NCBI GenBank assembly: GCA_965215765.1
Contig: OZ244118.1
Span: 1,240,001-1,304,000, forward strand
Direction of reading: 5' to 3'
Source of the DNA: G965212025 sp965215765
GTDB taxonomy: Bacteria; Pseudomonadota; Gammaproteobacteria; Poriferisulfidales; Oxydemutatoraceae
Length of the DNA: 64,000 nt
The position numbers and the translations under genes were made by a program. Positions within the stretch are counted from its first letter, which is position 1. Each line of letters opens with the position of its first letter. This document shows, in pieces, positions 54,301-61,296 of the stretch. The notes beneath the pieces are model-generated. The model had not been told where the DNA came from. It ran no database searches and was given only the letters and a program-made list of their open reading frames with translations.

Positions 54301-55307
54301 TTTTCGGCTTTGAGGTAGAGGATGGGCGTGACCTTCTTGACCTCCCACTCTTTACGTTGTTCCTTCTCTTTGCCTTTGGAATAGTGCCCGAAGGCAAACA
54401 TCTCTTGTGTTGACACACCTTGCTCGCGTTCGGCGGCGATTGCGCCCGTGATGTAACGCAACATCGGGTCGTTGAGGCTGTAGCCGACGAAGCACACGAT
54501 GTAGTTGCGAAACAACTCGCTGACAAAGCGGGAAGCCCAACGTTCGGTGAAGTACGCGCGTCCAAAGTCGCTACTGGAGACGACTAGATGATCCGGCTCG
54601 CTAGGCGGTGCCGGTTCTTCAGCCAGTAGACCGTGCAAATAAACCAGCCCATCCCATTGTTTCTTCCGAGACGGCAGATTTGGTGCCTCAAAACGTTCGA
54701 CCTCAAGTGGCTTATACGTGGCTGGTTTTTTTAGTAGCCAGTCGAAGTTGGTGACGACTGATGCCGAAAAACATTTACCTCGCAGTCGCTTTTTCGCGAT
54801 TACCTTCTCGAACAGCCGGTCAAAGTTGGTAGTGACCAGCCGCGTACTGCCATCTCCGAGATTTTTGCCCAATTCCAGCAAGCTCTCGTGAACTGTGTCC
54901 CCATAGAATTTGGTTGGAATCTTCAGGATGTTTGCTAGTGTACGACGTACTTCCATACGACCACCAGTAATTTCCTCGTCTAGCAGGTCGACAGCAACGT
55001 CGTACTGTCCGATCTTAATCGCCCTTTCTTGTCTCGGGTCTCGTGCCGGTTTCAATTTGGCATAGAGTTCCTTCACCAAGCCGGCGAAGTCCGGTAACAC
55101 CGGGCAAGAGATGCCAGCACCGCAGAAGAACACCACACGTCCATCCTCATGTGCTTGCAGCAAGCTTTCGGGGAGGTGAGGGCCGTTTCTAACAAACTGA
55201 ATCCGTCCGTTTTCGGAGAATGCGTGTTCCATGGGTGCGGAATTAGTGTGTCGTGTGGGTGACGGCTTGACGAAAGGGGAGGTCGCCAAACTCGGCAAAC
55301 AATTCAT
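51324..55307 (-). CDS. Giant SIR2 protein 4 (Dsr1-like), altered N-terminus
   Basis: Up to 1327 aa. The residue equal to the start Met of the other three copies is Ile (ATT at about 55199; RIQFVRNGPHLPE), and no Shine-Dalgarno remains there; a start at 55232 (MEHAFSENG) or 55307 must be used. SIR2 motifs FFCGAGIS, TTNFDRLFEKVI, YLHG and GYSLNDPMLRYI are present. The TTNFD segment is followed by a second, degenerate copy (VVTNFDWLLKKP), an insertion of about 30 residues. The rest aligns with the other copies but is the most diverged. The DUF6161-2 gene lies 423 bases upstream. Confidence 0.8.
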   Translation of the reverse strand: MNCLPSLATSPFVKPSPTRHTNSAPMEHAFSENGRIQFVRNGPHLPESLLQAHEDGRVVFFCGAGISCPVLPDFAGLVKELYAKLKPARDPRQERAIKIGQYDVAVDLLDEEITGGRMEVRRTLANILKIPTKFYGDTVHESLLELGKNLGDGSTRLVTTNFDRLFEKVIAKKRLRGKCFSASVVTNFDWLLKKPATYKPLEVERFEAPNLPSRKKQWDGLVYLHGLLAEEPAPPSEPDHLVVSSSDFGRAYFTERWASRFVSELFRNYIVCFVGYSLNDPMLRYITGAIAAEREQGVSTQEMFAFGHYSKGKEKEQRKEWEVKKVTPILYLKAENKENKHAHLLETLQYWSKAYRGGVKVKECIVAEYAERCPLESTKEDDFVSRMIWALSDPSGLPAKRFAEPDLAPSLNWLTPMSKELCRQTGLGSFGAPTKEDFGGGGTSSLLNKPSPSKWNQVIRQLAPWLTRHLNNPTLLLWMAEHDYLLHHILANPIESQLKKLSRLKLDGNATGLKSICSTATEAILGSPMRTLWRLLLTGRVSSAPSWIRSSALYLWKTRFRRYGLTTALRLELRECLTPRAQFPLHKHLLEKVGYDCKPEHIKKFAGQRIVPFADKVLLGLEDLAKDKCWIAALHELLTEFSSLLRDALDLMRELGSASDRNDPSCDLCPSISKHAQNTDPNDWTCLISLTRDAWLFTAKQSPERALDAAEAWSQESYPLFRRLALFAATQGKTIPRRQGLGWLLADEHRWLWVPETRRETMRLLVALAPQLTKTEMVKLEKAILDESHTNQARLGIVDWDIWLRLAKIDQARATLGKDDWLSKDGRKKFAELCTKHPKWKPAKDEHDEFPFWISVTDGGNFVGTPPRPLELVEWLKQPTTDHRQVDDWQQRCQDNFATTAYALCALAKEGVWPGDRWSMALQEWSREKLIKTSWRYMAPVLTNATDEQLQPFSLGLSRWLNTIAKTFVGQEEIFLALCKRVLTLKHKDETGSNNDFVTCATNHPVGCVTKALLSWRCRKESTGGQGLPGELKPTFTLLCDRNVGIFRHGRVFLAAGLMPLLHVDRDWATKHLLPLFDWQASKIEACAAWQGFLWHLRPSHYHPLMQALKPALLGTASHYKVLVNCGRRRTLFGEKYTSLLTFAALNWGDAFENKGLATATRALPPDGLHYAAQELVRTIEGAGERRANYWRERGAPYMRKIWPKTRDKIYPAVTTDLGRVCVAAQDAFPEAFDMLKHWLQPTTDPANYCDYGYLVQRLNETTICSQFPEQALDFLVLVIPKQPCWIPEELGACLKAIRSAKTADPELETDGRYRQLMVRAHQQEAD

Positions 55308-55344
55308 ATGCGCTGATGGTCGAGTTTTGCATGGTTCTACTGCT

Positions 55345-55374
55345 TTTCTACTGCTAAAAAAATTTAGATGTCAA
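55345..55374 (-). promoter_or_regulatory. Promoter of SIR2-4
   Basis: TTGACA (55374-55369) and TAGAAA (55350-55345) are 18 bases apart, with the following AGCAGTAGAACCATGCAAAA shared with SIR2-2. This gives SIR2-4 its own promoter downstream of DUF6161-2. The rest of 55308-55730 resembles 48780-49094. Confidence 0.5.
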
Positions 55375-55730
55375 GTGCATAACTTCCTTTCAACGGTTCA
55401 ATGACACGATCTCCACTATAGGCTGCAAAAATTGTCGGTGACGGTATCACGAAACCAGACGGAAATTTGCCAGCGACATCTCAAGGAATATTAGTCATTC
55501 CGAAGCCAGCCCCATCTCGCTAGCGGCATAAGCCTTGGTTGTCTGAAGAGATTGTTTTGAGCTGTTGCAAATTGATTGGTTCACCCCTCTTTAGTTGGTC
55601 AATGACTGGTTCTTAAATTCGCAAGCAGTACTGACGGTGGGAATACCTTTGTCCATTTCGTTTTGTTTGAGTTTCCGTCCGCAATGATCTTGAGAGCCTA
55701 GGTCGGTTATAAGTGAAGATGAATAACCCT

Positions 55731-57476
55731 TTAACGCCGTTTCAAAGCTTTGACTAAAGTTTCTAAAGCACTTGTTGGTCCATCATCCTTAATAATGCCT
55801 GAAGAGCTGGGTCTAAATAACGTTTGAAGAATTATTTCACGGTTGTCATCATTCAGACCTTTACCTTCGGCTAGCAGCGCAAAGTATGTTTGAAACATTG
55901 TGACACGTTCATAGGCATCTGCTCCCAAATGCAGATTAGATATAAATATCTTTGCTGATAAGCGTGTTATCCAAACGCCAAAGGTGGATAATGCAACCAA
56001 GATGCTAATTTTCACTGGACTAACTTCATCCTCAGTTGTTACGAGAATAATGATGGCTACCAAGATAAAAGCTACTAGAGTTGAACCAGCAATGACTATA
56101 GTACGGTAAGCCGCAACCTGCGTCGCTGCTTCGTGCTTGGCACGTTTTTTAGTCCAGTATTCTACCGATTCTTCCAACGCGACCTTCTCGTTTAAGTGTG
56201 CTTGAAAATCAGCTAACTTTTTTCTTGTTTCATCAAGCGTTATTTCAAAGTCACTCGCTTGTTTGGCTGTTAGGCTTTCAAAGGTATTTGCTTGCTTAGT
56301 TGTCAGGTTTCCAAAGTCACTCGCTTGTTTGGCTGTTAGGCTTTCAAAGGTATTTGCTTGCTTAGTTGTCTGTTTTCCAAAGGCATTTGCTTGTTCGATT
56401 GTTTGATTTTCAAAGGCATTTGCTTGCTCAGTTGTCTGCTTTCCAAAGGCATTTGATTGTTCGGTTGTTTGCTTTTCAAATATTTTTGATTGCTGCGTTG
56501 TCTGGCTTTTAAAGTCACACTCTTGTTTGCCCGTTTGGCTTTCAAAGACTTTTGCCTGCTCAGTTGTCATGTTCCCAAAAGCACTTGCTTGTTCGGCTGT
56601 TTGGTTTTCAAATATTTTCAATTTCTGTATTGTATGGCTTTTGAAGTCACCCACTTGTTTGGCAATCAGGTTATCAAAGGTTTTTGCTTGCGCAGTTGTT
56701 AGGTTTCTAAAGTCACTTGTTTGTTTGGCTAATTGCATTTCTAATGTACGTGTGTGCATAGCCATCTGGTTTTCAAAGGCACTTGTATGTTTAGTTGTTT
56801 GTTTTTCAAAGGCACTTGTATGTTTAGTTGTTTGTTTTTCAAAGGTATATTCTTGCTTGGTTTCTACTTCTTTAATTTTTTTAATTAGTTGCCTGTTCTT
56901 CTCTCCAAGATAATCATGCTGCTTTTCAAATCTAGTTGTCCAATTCTGTACAATTGAGTCGTAAATCTCTTGCTGCATTTTAGTGGAATCTGTTGTGGAG
57001 CCTTGCCTGTATTTCATTGCCCAATACGCCCCTTCATATGCAGGAAGGTTACTAGTAGTCACATTTTTATTATTCATAAAAGCGAGTACGTAAGCGGCAA
57101 TTTGAGGAGATTTCCTTTCTTTTAAACCTAAAACAAAGCGTGCGTCTGGGGCAACATCCATGATAAACCCCTGCTCTACTGCAGTTTGAGTTTGAACTTT
57201 AAGAATTTTGACCAGTTCGATTTGCTTATCGTGGTTATTCAAATGTCGCCGGTACTGATTAATGAATTCTTCAGCCCGTATAAAATACCACTTAAAGGGC
57301 CCCCACATCTGAACCAAGTTTGTACCTTTTTGAGCTACATGTTCTAGCCAAGACCAAGCACTTTTCTGGGATTGCATAAATTCACGTAGTTCATCAATGT
57401 CGGCGAATTTCTTTTCTGTGCCAGAAAAATCTAACGTTATAAATGTTTTTGTCTCATCTGTTATGCGTAAATCCAT
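55731..57476 (-). CDS. DUF6161 membrane protein 2 with long hendecad coiled coil
   Basis: 581 aa. The soluble N-terminal domain (residues 1-200) parallels DUF6161-1 (LDFSGTEKKFADIDELREFM, AYEGAYWAMKYRQGS). Residues 212-409 are about 18 successive 11-residue units such as FEKQTTKHTSA and FESLTAKQASD. TM helices span about 458-480 and 487-509 with a short loop, and the tail keeps FISNLHLGADAYERVTM and LFRPSSSGIIKDD. Both ends should therefore face the cytosol. It differs from copy 1 mainly by repeat number and by the loop between TM helices. It precedes SIR2-4 as copy 1 precedes SIR2-3. Confidence 0.75.
   Translation of the reverse strand: MDLRITDETKTFITLDFSGTEKKFADIDELREFMQSQKSAWSWLEHVAQKGTNLVQMWGPFKWYFIRAEEFINQYRRHLNNHDKQIELVKILKVQTQTAVEQGFIMDVAPDARFVLGLKERKSPQIAAYVLAFMNNKNVTTSNLPAYEGAYWAMKYRQGSTTDSTKMQQEIYDSIVQNWTTRFEKQHDYLGEKNRQLIKKIKEVETKQEYTFEKQTTKHTSAFEKQTTKHTSAFENQMAMHTRTLEMQLAKQTSDFRNLTTAQAKTFDNLIAKQVGDFKSHTIQKLKIFENQTAEQASAFGNMTTEQAKVFESQTGKQECDFKSQTTQQSKIFEKQTTEQSNAFGKQTTEQANAFENQTIEQANAFGKQTTKQANTFESLTAKQASDFGNLTTKQANTFESLTAKQASDFEITLDETRKKLADFQAHLNEKVALEESVEYWTKKRAKHEAATQVAAYRTIVIAGSTLVAFILVAIIILVTTEDEVSPVKISILVALSTFGVWITRLSAKIFISNLHLGADAYERVTMFQTYFALLAEGKGLNDDNREIILQTLFRPSSSGIIKDDGPTSALETLVKALKRR
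56250..56843 (-). repeat. 33-bp repeat array coding for 18 hendecads
   Basis: About 18 in-frame units of 33 bp encode the consensus F(E/G)xQTTxQAxx, with Phe at position 1 and Gln at 4 and 8. Adjacent units such as the first two, and the pair 15-18, are nearly the same, which shows recent unit duplications. An 11-residue period is typical of hendecad coiled coils. Confidence 0.9.
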
Positions 57477-57491
57477 TTGGTTTCACTCCCA

Positions 57492-57532
57492 TCCACCACT
57501 ATTGTTTGGTGGAGTTATGGCGAGAAAATATA
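57492..57532 (-). promoter_or_regulatory. Promoter -10 and leader hairpin of DUF6161-2
   Basis: TATATT (57532-57527) precedes the inverted repeat TCCACC-N10-GGTGGA (57513-57492) and GGGAGTGAAAC before the ATG at 57476. Compared with DUF6161-1 the fourth stem pair changed from G-C to A-T on both sides. Confidence 0.6.
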
Positions 57533-58028
57533 TCAGAGCAGTTCGCCAGTCTCATCTCTGATGCCTACATAGCCTTTGTATATAACAAACCAAACCTGTT
57601 TGCAACCTTTTAGCACTAATACACGTGACTGCTTTCTCGCGATGCCGAAAATTCACTAATTTGTATTTCTCTTGAGAAAATCAATCTCGGTATCTAGGTA
57701 GTGGTGATTTCGTAAGTGCTCAGCCTACGCAAATGGCGTGGTACCGCCTGTCGCATGCTGGAATCCCTAGGTCTCGGCATTTTCGCCGTCTTGGGTCTTT
57801 CAACGTGTTCTTTGGTGGCAACCTGTGGCTTTTGCTTGCCCAAGCTATCATGGATGCGTCTGGGCCTTACCTGAAACATTGTTTCAATAAACCCTGCTGG
57901 CTACGCAGAGTGAGATATGGTGGGAAGTTAAATGCGTCGGCTCCGGGTGCCGTGGTGCCGCTACCTTGCAGGCAATTTCCATCATCTCTCCATAGTTGGT
58001 CACAACTTCGTACTTCACGTGTCCTTGG
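57533..58028. other. Intergenic stretch with decayed sequences
   Basis: No intact gene. 57765-57910 resembles 50550-50870 upstream of DUF6161-1 (TCTCGGCATTTT, AATAAACCCTGCT). On the minus strand, KYEVVTNYGEMMEIA near 57965-58015 looks like a protein fragment of unknown family. Confidence 0.4.
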
Positions 58029-58132
58029 TCAATTTTTCGGTCTCGTGGAGTAGCCGCACAAGGCGAATGTAGTCGTGATAGGGGATGTAGTTGGTTGTAG
58101 CCAATGCCTGAGCAGATCAAATGCCTCGGGAG
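58029..58132 (-). pseudogene. Relic of a fifth SIR2 gene (C-terminal piece)
   Basis: PEAFDLLRHWLQPTT followed, after a frameshift, by YHDYIRLVRLLHETEKL corresponds to the C-terminal domain of the four SIR2 proteins (AFDLLKHWLQPTT, then HIQLVQQLHKT). Nothing else of that gene is left. Confidence 0.75.
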
Positions 58133-58604
58133 TGGACATGTTGCCTTTGGTTTCGGGGACGAAGTGGATGTGTTTGACAGAGCCTGTCTTAAAGGGAATG
58201 GTCTAATCTGGGTTGTGGTTGCCTGCAGGAACAGGAGCAGGAATCAGGAAACAGCGAGGAGGTTTGGTGCAGACGACCACTTTGGTACTGGCATCCAATT
58301 CTCTGACGAAATGTCGGTCAATTTTTGAGTTGGTAATCGCGTAATCGTAAATGTGTCTCTTAGGCTCCACGCTGTCTTTGCTGAAATTCTGCTTGCTCTG
58401 TCCGGTCGCGAAGGTGTCGAAACTGTGGGCTTCGGTGATACGGTCATAGCTCGGCCGCTCAATGATGACCGTGGTCTTCTGCTTGTTGGTCAGTCGTGAT
58501 CCCTCAGCAATGAAGTGCCCCGGGTTCTGTTTGGACTTCTCGGGCACAAAAGCATCGATGCCACTCAAGATTCCAGCGATGTCTTTCGCTCGAGTTGGTG
58601 TTTT
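58133..58604 (-). pseudogene. Relic of a type III restriction enzyme (Res subunit) C-terminus
   Basis: The frame reads AKDIAGILSGIDAFV, NPGHFIAEGSRLTN, TVIIERPSYDRI, then EPKRHIYDYAITNSKIDRHF and FLIPAPV, matching the nuclease-side end of Res proteins. A stop (TAG) replaces the conserved Trp after NHNPD, and the frame then continues TIPFKTGSVKHIHFV and ETKGN before joining the SIR2 relic. The helicase part and the Mod gene are gone. Confidence 0.75.
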
Positions 58605-58933
58605 CCGCGGTCGTCGCCCACATCAGCCAACTGAGATTCTCTGAACACGTTGCCAATCAGGCCAAAATCCTGTTCCGCGTGAAGGTCAAGCCCAAGAGGA
58701 AGCTCTGCCTAGGCTCCGCTGGCGTGAGCCCCTTGCGTTCACGGAATCTGATGGTTCACGCATTGATACCCAGGCTCCTGGAAGCCCCACCGCCTGTTGG
58801 CATCACGTTTCCCCTTCGCTCGAAATAAAGCCTTAAACAGCTTGTCTTCGGCCAAAAAATCCCTCGCGTGGGGCTTTGAACCAAACGCCTTAAGTGTTAA
58901 CATGAAGCATTAACTTACTTTTGGTGCGGTCAC
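58605..58933. other. Boundary region between defence island and copper operon
   Basis: A 77-codon plus-strand frame (58595-58828) has no recognisable domain. AT-rich DNA from 58880 with GTGTTAACATGAAGCATTAAC leads into the copper operon and probably holds its promoter, but no metal-regulator operator can be named. Confidence 0.4.
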
Positions 58934-59320
58934 GTGACACTTAAAAATAACGCCAAAAACGCCCGTATCTGGGTACTTTTCATGATTTTGGCTCACACAG
59001 GCCAGTTATTTGGCGTTAGCGCGTTTGCCGCCGCCATGATTGATTCTCCCGCCGATGTTTCCCAAATGTCTTCCATTTGCCACGGCAACAATGATCGCAC
59101 CATGGTGCGCCATCACGAAAATGGCGATGCTGTCTCGGCAGGTGCTCTGTTGTGCTGCGATGATGGTTGCTCCGTTTTGAATTGTCATGCCGCGAGTGCC
59201 ATCCTCGGTTCATTCAACACTATGGAACTTGTGCCGTCTCATTCAGTCAATTTTTTTGTACGACCTGCCTCTATCTCTGAGTCTGTAAGCTCACTCTACC
59301 GCCCTCCCATTCTCGGCTGA
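58934..59320 (+). CDS. Small periplasmic Cys/His-rich protein of a copper operon
   Basis: 128 aa from a GTG start. A basic N-terminus (K4, K8, R11) and the hydrophobic stretch WVLFMILAHTGQLFGVSAFA form a signal peptide. The mature part has ICHGN, MVRHHEN, LLCCDDGCSVLNCH and so could bind metal. It resembles DUF2946-type small proteins often placed first in copper-efflux operons. If the GTG is not used, ATG at 58981 would shorten the signal peptide. The same strand and close neighbours suggest it belongs with the genes that follow. Confidence 0.6.
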   Translation: MTLKNNAKNARIWVLFMILAHTGQLFGVSAFAAAMIDSPADVSQMSSICHGNNDRTMVRHHENGDAVSAGALLCCDDGCSVLNCHAASAILGSFNTMELVPSHSVNFFVRPASISESVSSLYRPPILG

Positions 59321-59349
59321 CCACAGGATAGTTGCGCCTGATTCACGCG

Positions 59350-59405
59350 CAGCTTGTTAGCCGGGGGTCATAAAAAGACCCTCTCAAATTCATGCCTCGA
59401 ATCTT
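59350..59405 (+). promoter_or_regulatory. Hairpins ahead of the DUF411 gene
   Basis: In the 115 bases between genes, GGGTC-ATAAAAA-GACCC and, closer to the gene, CCTCGAA-TCTTTCGG-TTTGAGG can pair. Neither ends in a T-run, so an intrinsic terminator is doubtful. GAGGG lies seven bases before the ATG at 59436. Confidence 0.3.
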
Positions 59406-59435
59406 TCGGTTTGAGGCCTTTACGAGGGTTATCTC

Positions 59436-59930
59436 ATGAAGATTTTTCCGAAAAGCGTCTTTCCGCTTGCTTTGTTTGCCTTGCTTGTTTTGTCGGCCTG
59501 CTCATATCCCAATTCGGGCAGGGCTGAGGAGGGCAATGTACTTGAAGTTTATAAAAGCCCGACCTGTGGTTGCTGCGGCGAATGGGTATCTCATTTGCAG
59601 AGCAGGGGTTTTGGCACTGAAGTCCAGAACCTGAGCTTCCTGGGCAGCATAAAAAGGAAGTTCAACATTCCTGCGAACCTGCAGTCATGCCATACCGGTG
59701 TGAGCAAGGATGGGTACTTCTTTGAGGGTCATGTTCCTGCCAAATTTATTGAGAGGTTCCTGTCTGCCCCGCCGGCTGGTGCTGCCGGGCTGGCTGTGCC
59801 GGGCATGCCTGTGGGTAGTCCGGGCATGGAGAGGGGGGAGCGTTTCAGTCCTTATTCCATTCTGCTGGTGATGAAGGACGGTTCAATAGAAGTGTATGCC
59901 GAAGTGGCGTCTGTCAAGGAGCAATATTAA
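59436..59930 (+). CDS. DUF411 metal-binding lipoprotein
   Basis: 164 aa. A lipoprotein signal ends in LLVLSAC, so the protein is anchored in a membrane on the periplasmic side. The DUF411 domain has YKSPTCGCCGEWV near residue 43, SCHTG near 88, FEGHVPAKFIERFL and VPGMPVGSPGME. These Cys, His and Met residues suit copper or silver binding, and the family is regularly found in heavy-metal efflux operons. The TolC-family gene starts two bases after its stop. Confidence 0.9.
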   Translation: MKIFPKSVFPLALFALLVLSACSYPNSGRAEEGNVLEVYKSPTCGCCGEWVSHLQSRGFGTEVQNLSFLGSIKRKFNIPANLQSCHTGVSKDGYFFEGHVPAKFIERFLSAPPAGAAGLAVPGMPVGSPGMERGERFSPYSILLVMKDGSIEVYAEVASVKEQY

Positions 59931-59932
59931 TC

Positions 59933-61282
59933 ATGTCGGTTCAATTTCCAAAGATGGTCTCTTGGGCACTGGCTTTGACAATGGTCTGTTTCGGGGCGCA
60001 AGGCCATGCCGCTGAATACTCGTTGGCTGAGGCTGTCAGGAAGGCTCAAGCTGGCGATCCATGGCTGGACGGGAGTCGCTTTCGTGAGGAAAATCTCAGG
60101 TCTCTTAGCGTCAGCGCGGGGACCTTGCCTGATCCCACTGTGAGCCTTGGTGTCGCCAATTTGCCGACCGACAGTTTCAATTTCGGTCAGGAGCCCATGA
60201 CGCAGCTTAAGGTGGGTGTCAGTCAAATGTTCCCGCGCGGGAATACACGGTCTTTGCGGCAGGAAAAGCTCGAAAGGCTGAGCAGGATACAGCCCTTTGC
60301 GCGTGAAGACCGGAAGGCTTCCGTGGCGGTGATCGTTTCGCACCTTTGGCTGGAGGCGCGCCGCAGTCAGCAAACCGTAGGTCTTATAGAGAAAGACCGG
60401 GGCTTGTTTGAGCATCTTGTGGACGTTGCCCAGTCCGGCTATGCCACTGCGTTTGCGCGAACCCGTCAGCAAGATCTTGTTCGTGCACAGCTTGAACTCA
60501 CGCGTTTGGAAGATCGCTTGACTCAGTTGCATCAGCAACGTGATATCCAGTTCGCACGTCTGGGCGAATGGTTGTCCGATCCAAGTATTTCGATCTCAGA
60601 TACCTCGGATGCCAATTCGAGTATCAAGCTGCTTTACCCTGATTTGCTTGGCCGGTCGAATGCCGGAAAAAACTCGCAGCGGCTGGTCGTTCTGCTCAAT
60701 AGCCATCCAAAGCTAAGAGGCATTGACCAAAAAATCAGTGCGATGAATTCCAGTATCAGGTTGGCTGAGCAAAGCTACAAGCCGCAATGGGGTGTCAATG
60801 CGAGTTACGGCTATCGGGATCAAGACCCCTTTGGGAATGACCGGCCGGGCTTCTTTTCGGTGGGTGTGAACTTTGATGTGCCTTTGTTTACGAGTCGCTA
60901 TCAGGACAAGCAGGTTCAGGCGGCGACTGCTGACAAGGAGGCTGTAAAAACAGACAGGGTATTGATGCTGCGCCAGCTCAAATCCGGATTTGATTCGGCA
61001 CAAGCGCAGTATCTGAGACTCCTTGAAAGGAAAGAATTGTTTGATACTCGTCTGCTTCGAGAGATGTATGAGCAGGCTGAAGCGTCGCTTACCGCTTACA
61101 GCAATGGTGATGGTGATTTTGCCGAAGCGGTACGTGCTCGTATTGCTGAACTCAATGCGCGGGTAGAAGCGCTTAATGTTCATGTCGATATTCAAAAATC
61201 CGTCGCGCAGCTTAATTATTTTCTGACCGGAATGCCGGCGGGCACTCAATTCGGCGTCTCTGGCTCTTTTTCCAGCAAATAA
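59933..61282 (+). CDS. TolC-family outer membrane efflux protein (CusC-like)
   Basis: 449 aa. A signal peptide (WALALTMVCFGAQGHA) is followed by two TolC repeats: YSLAEAVRKAQAGDPWL, then LPDPTVSLGVANLPTDSF, and the second repeat with LNSHPKLRGIDQKISAMNSS. Coiled-coil helices surround GYRDQDPFGNDRPGFFSVG. It would form the outer membrane channel of the tripartite copper/silver pump together with the next genes. CusB follows after 14 bases. Confidence 0.9.
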   Translation: MSVQFPKMVSWALALTMVCFGAQGHAAEYSLAEAVRKAQAGDPWLDGSRFREENLRSLSVSAGTLPDPTVSLGVANLPTDSFNFGQEPMTQLKVGVSQMFPRGNTRSLRQEKLERLSRIQPFAREDRKASVAVIVSHLWLEARRSQQTVGLIEKDRGLFEHLVDVAQSGYATAFARTRQQDLVRAQLELTRLEDRLTQLHQQRDIQFARLGEWLSDPSISISDTSDANSSIKLLYPDLLGRSNAGKNSQRLVVLLNSHPKLRGIDQKISAMNSSIRLAEQSYKPQWGVNASYGYRDQDPFGNDRPGFFSVGVNFDVPLFTSRYQDKQVQAATADKEAVKTDRVLMLRQLKSGFDSAQAQYLRLLERKELFDTRLLREMYEQAEASLTAYSNGDGDFAEAVRARIAELNARVEALNVHVDIQKSVAQLNYFLTGMPAGTQFGVSGSFSSK

Positions 61283-61296
61283 AGGGGGGCATGTCA

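Noticed and set aside
56250..56843. 33-bp repeats as a CRISPR array
   Set aside because: Units are contiguous without spacers, lie in frame within a gene and encode a regular 11-residue pattern.
58595..58828. A 77-codon plus-strand frame as a transposase fragment
   Set aside because: No IS-family motif or terminal inverted repeats could be identified.
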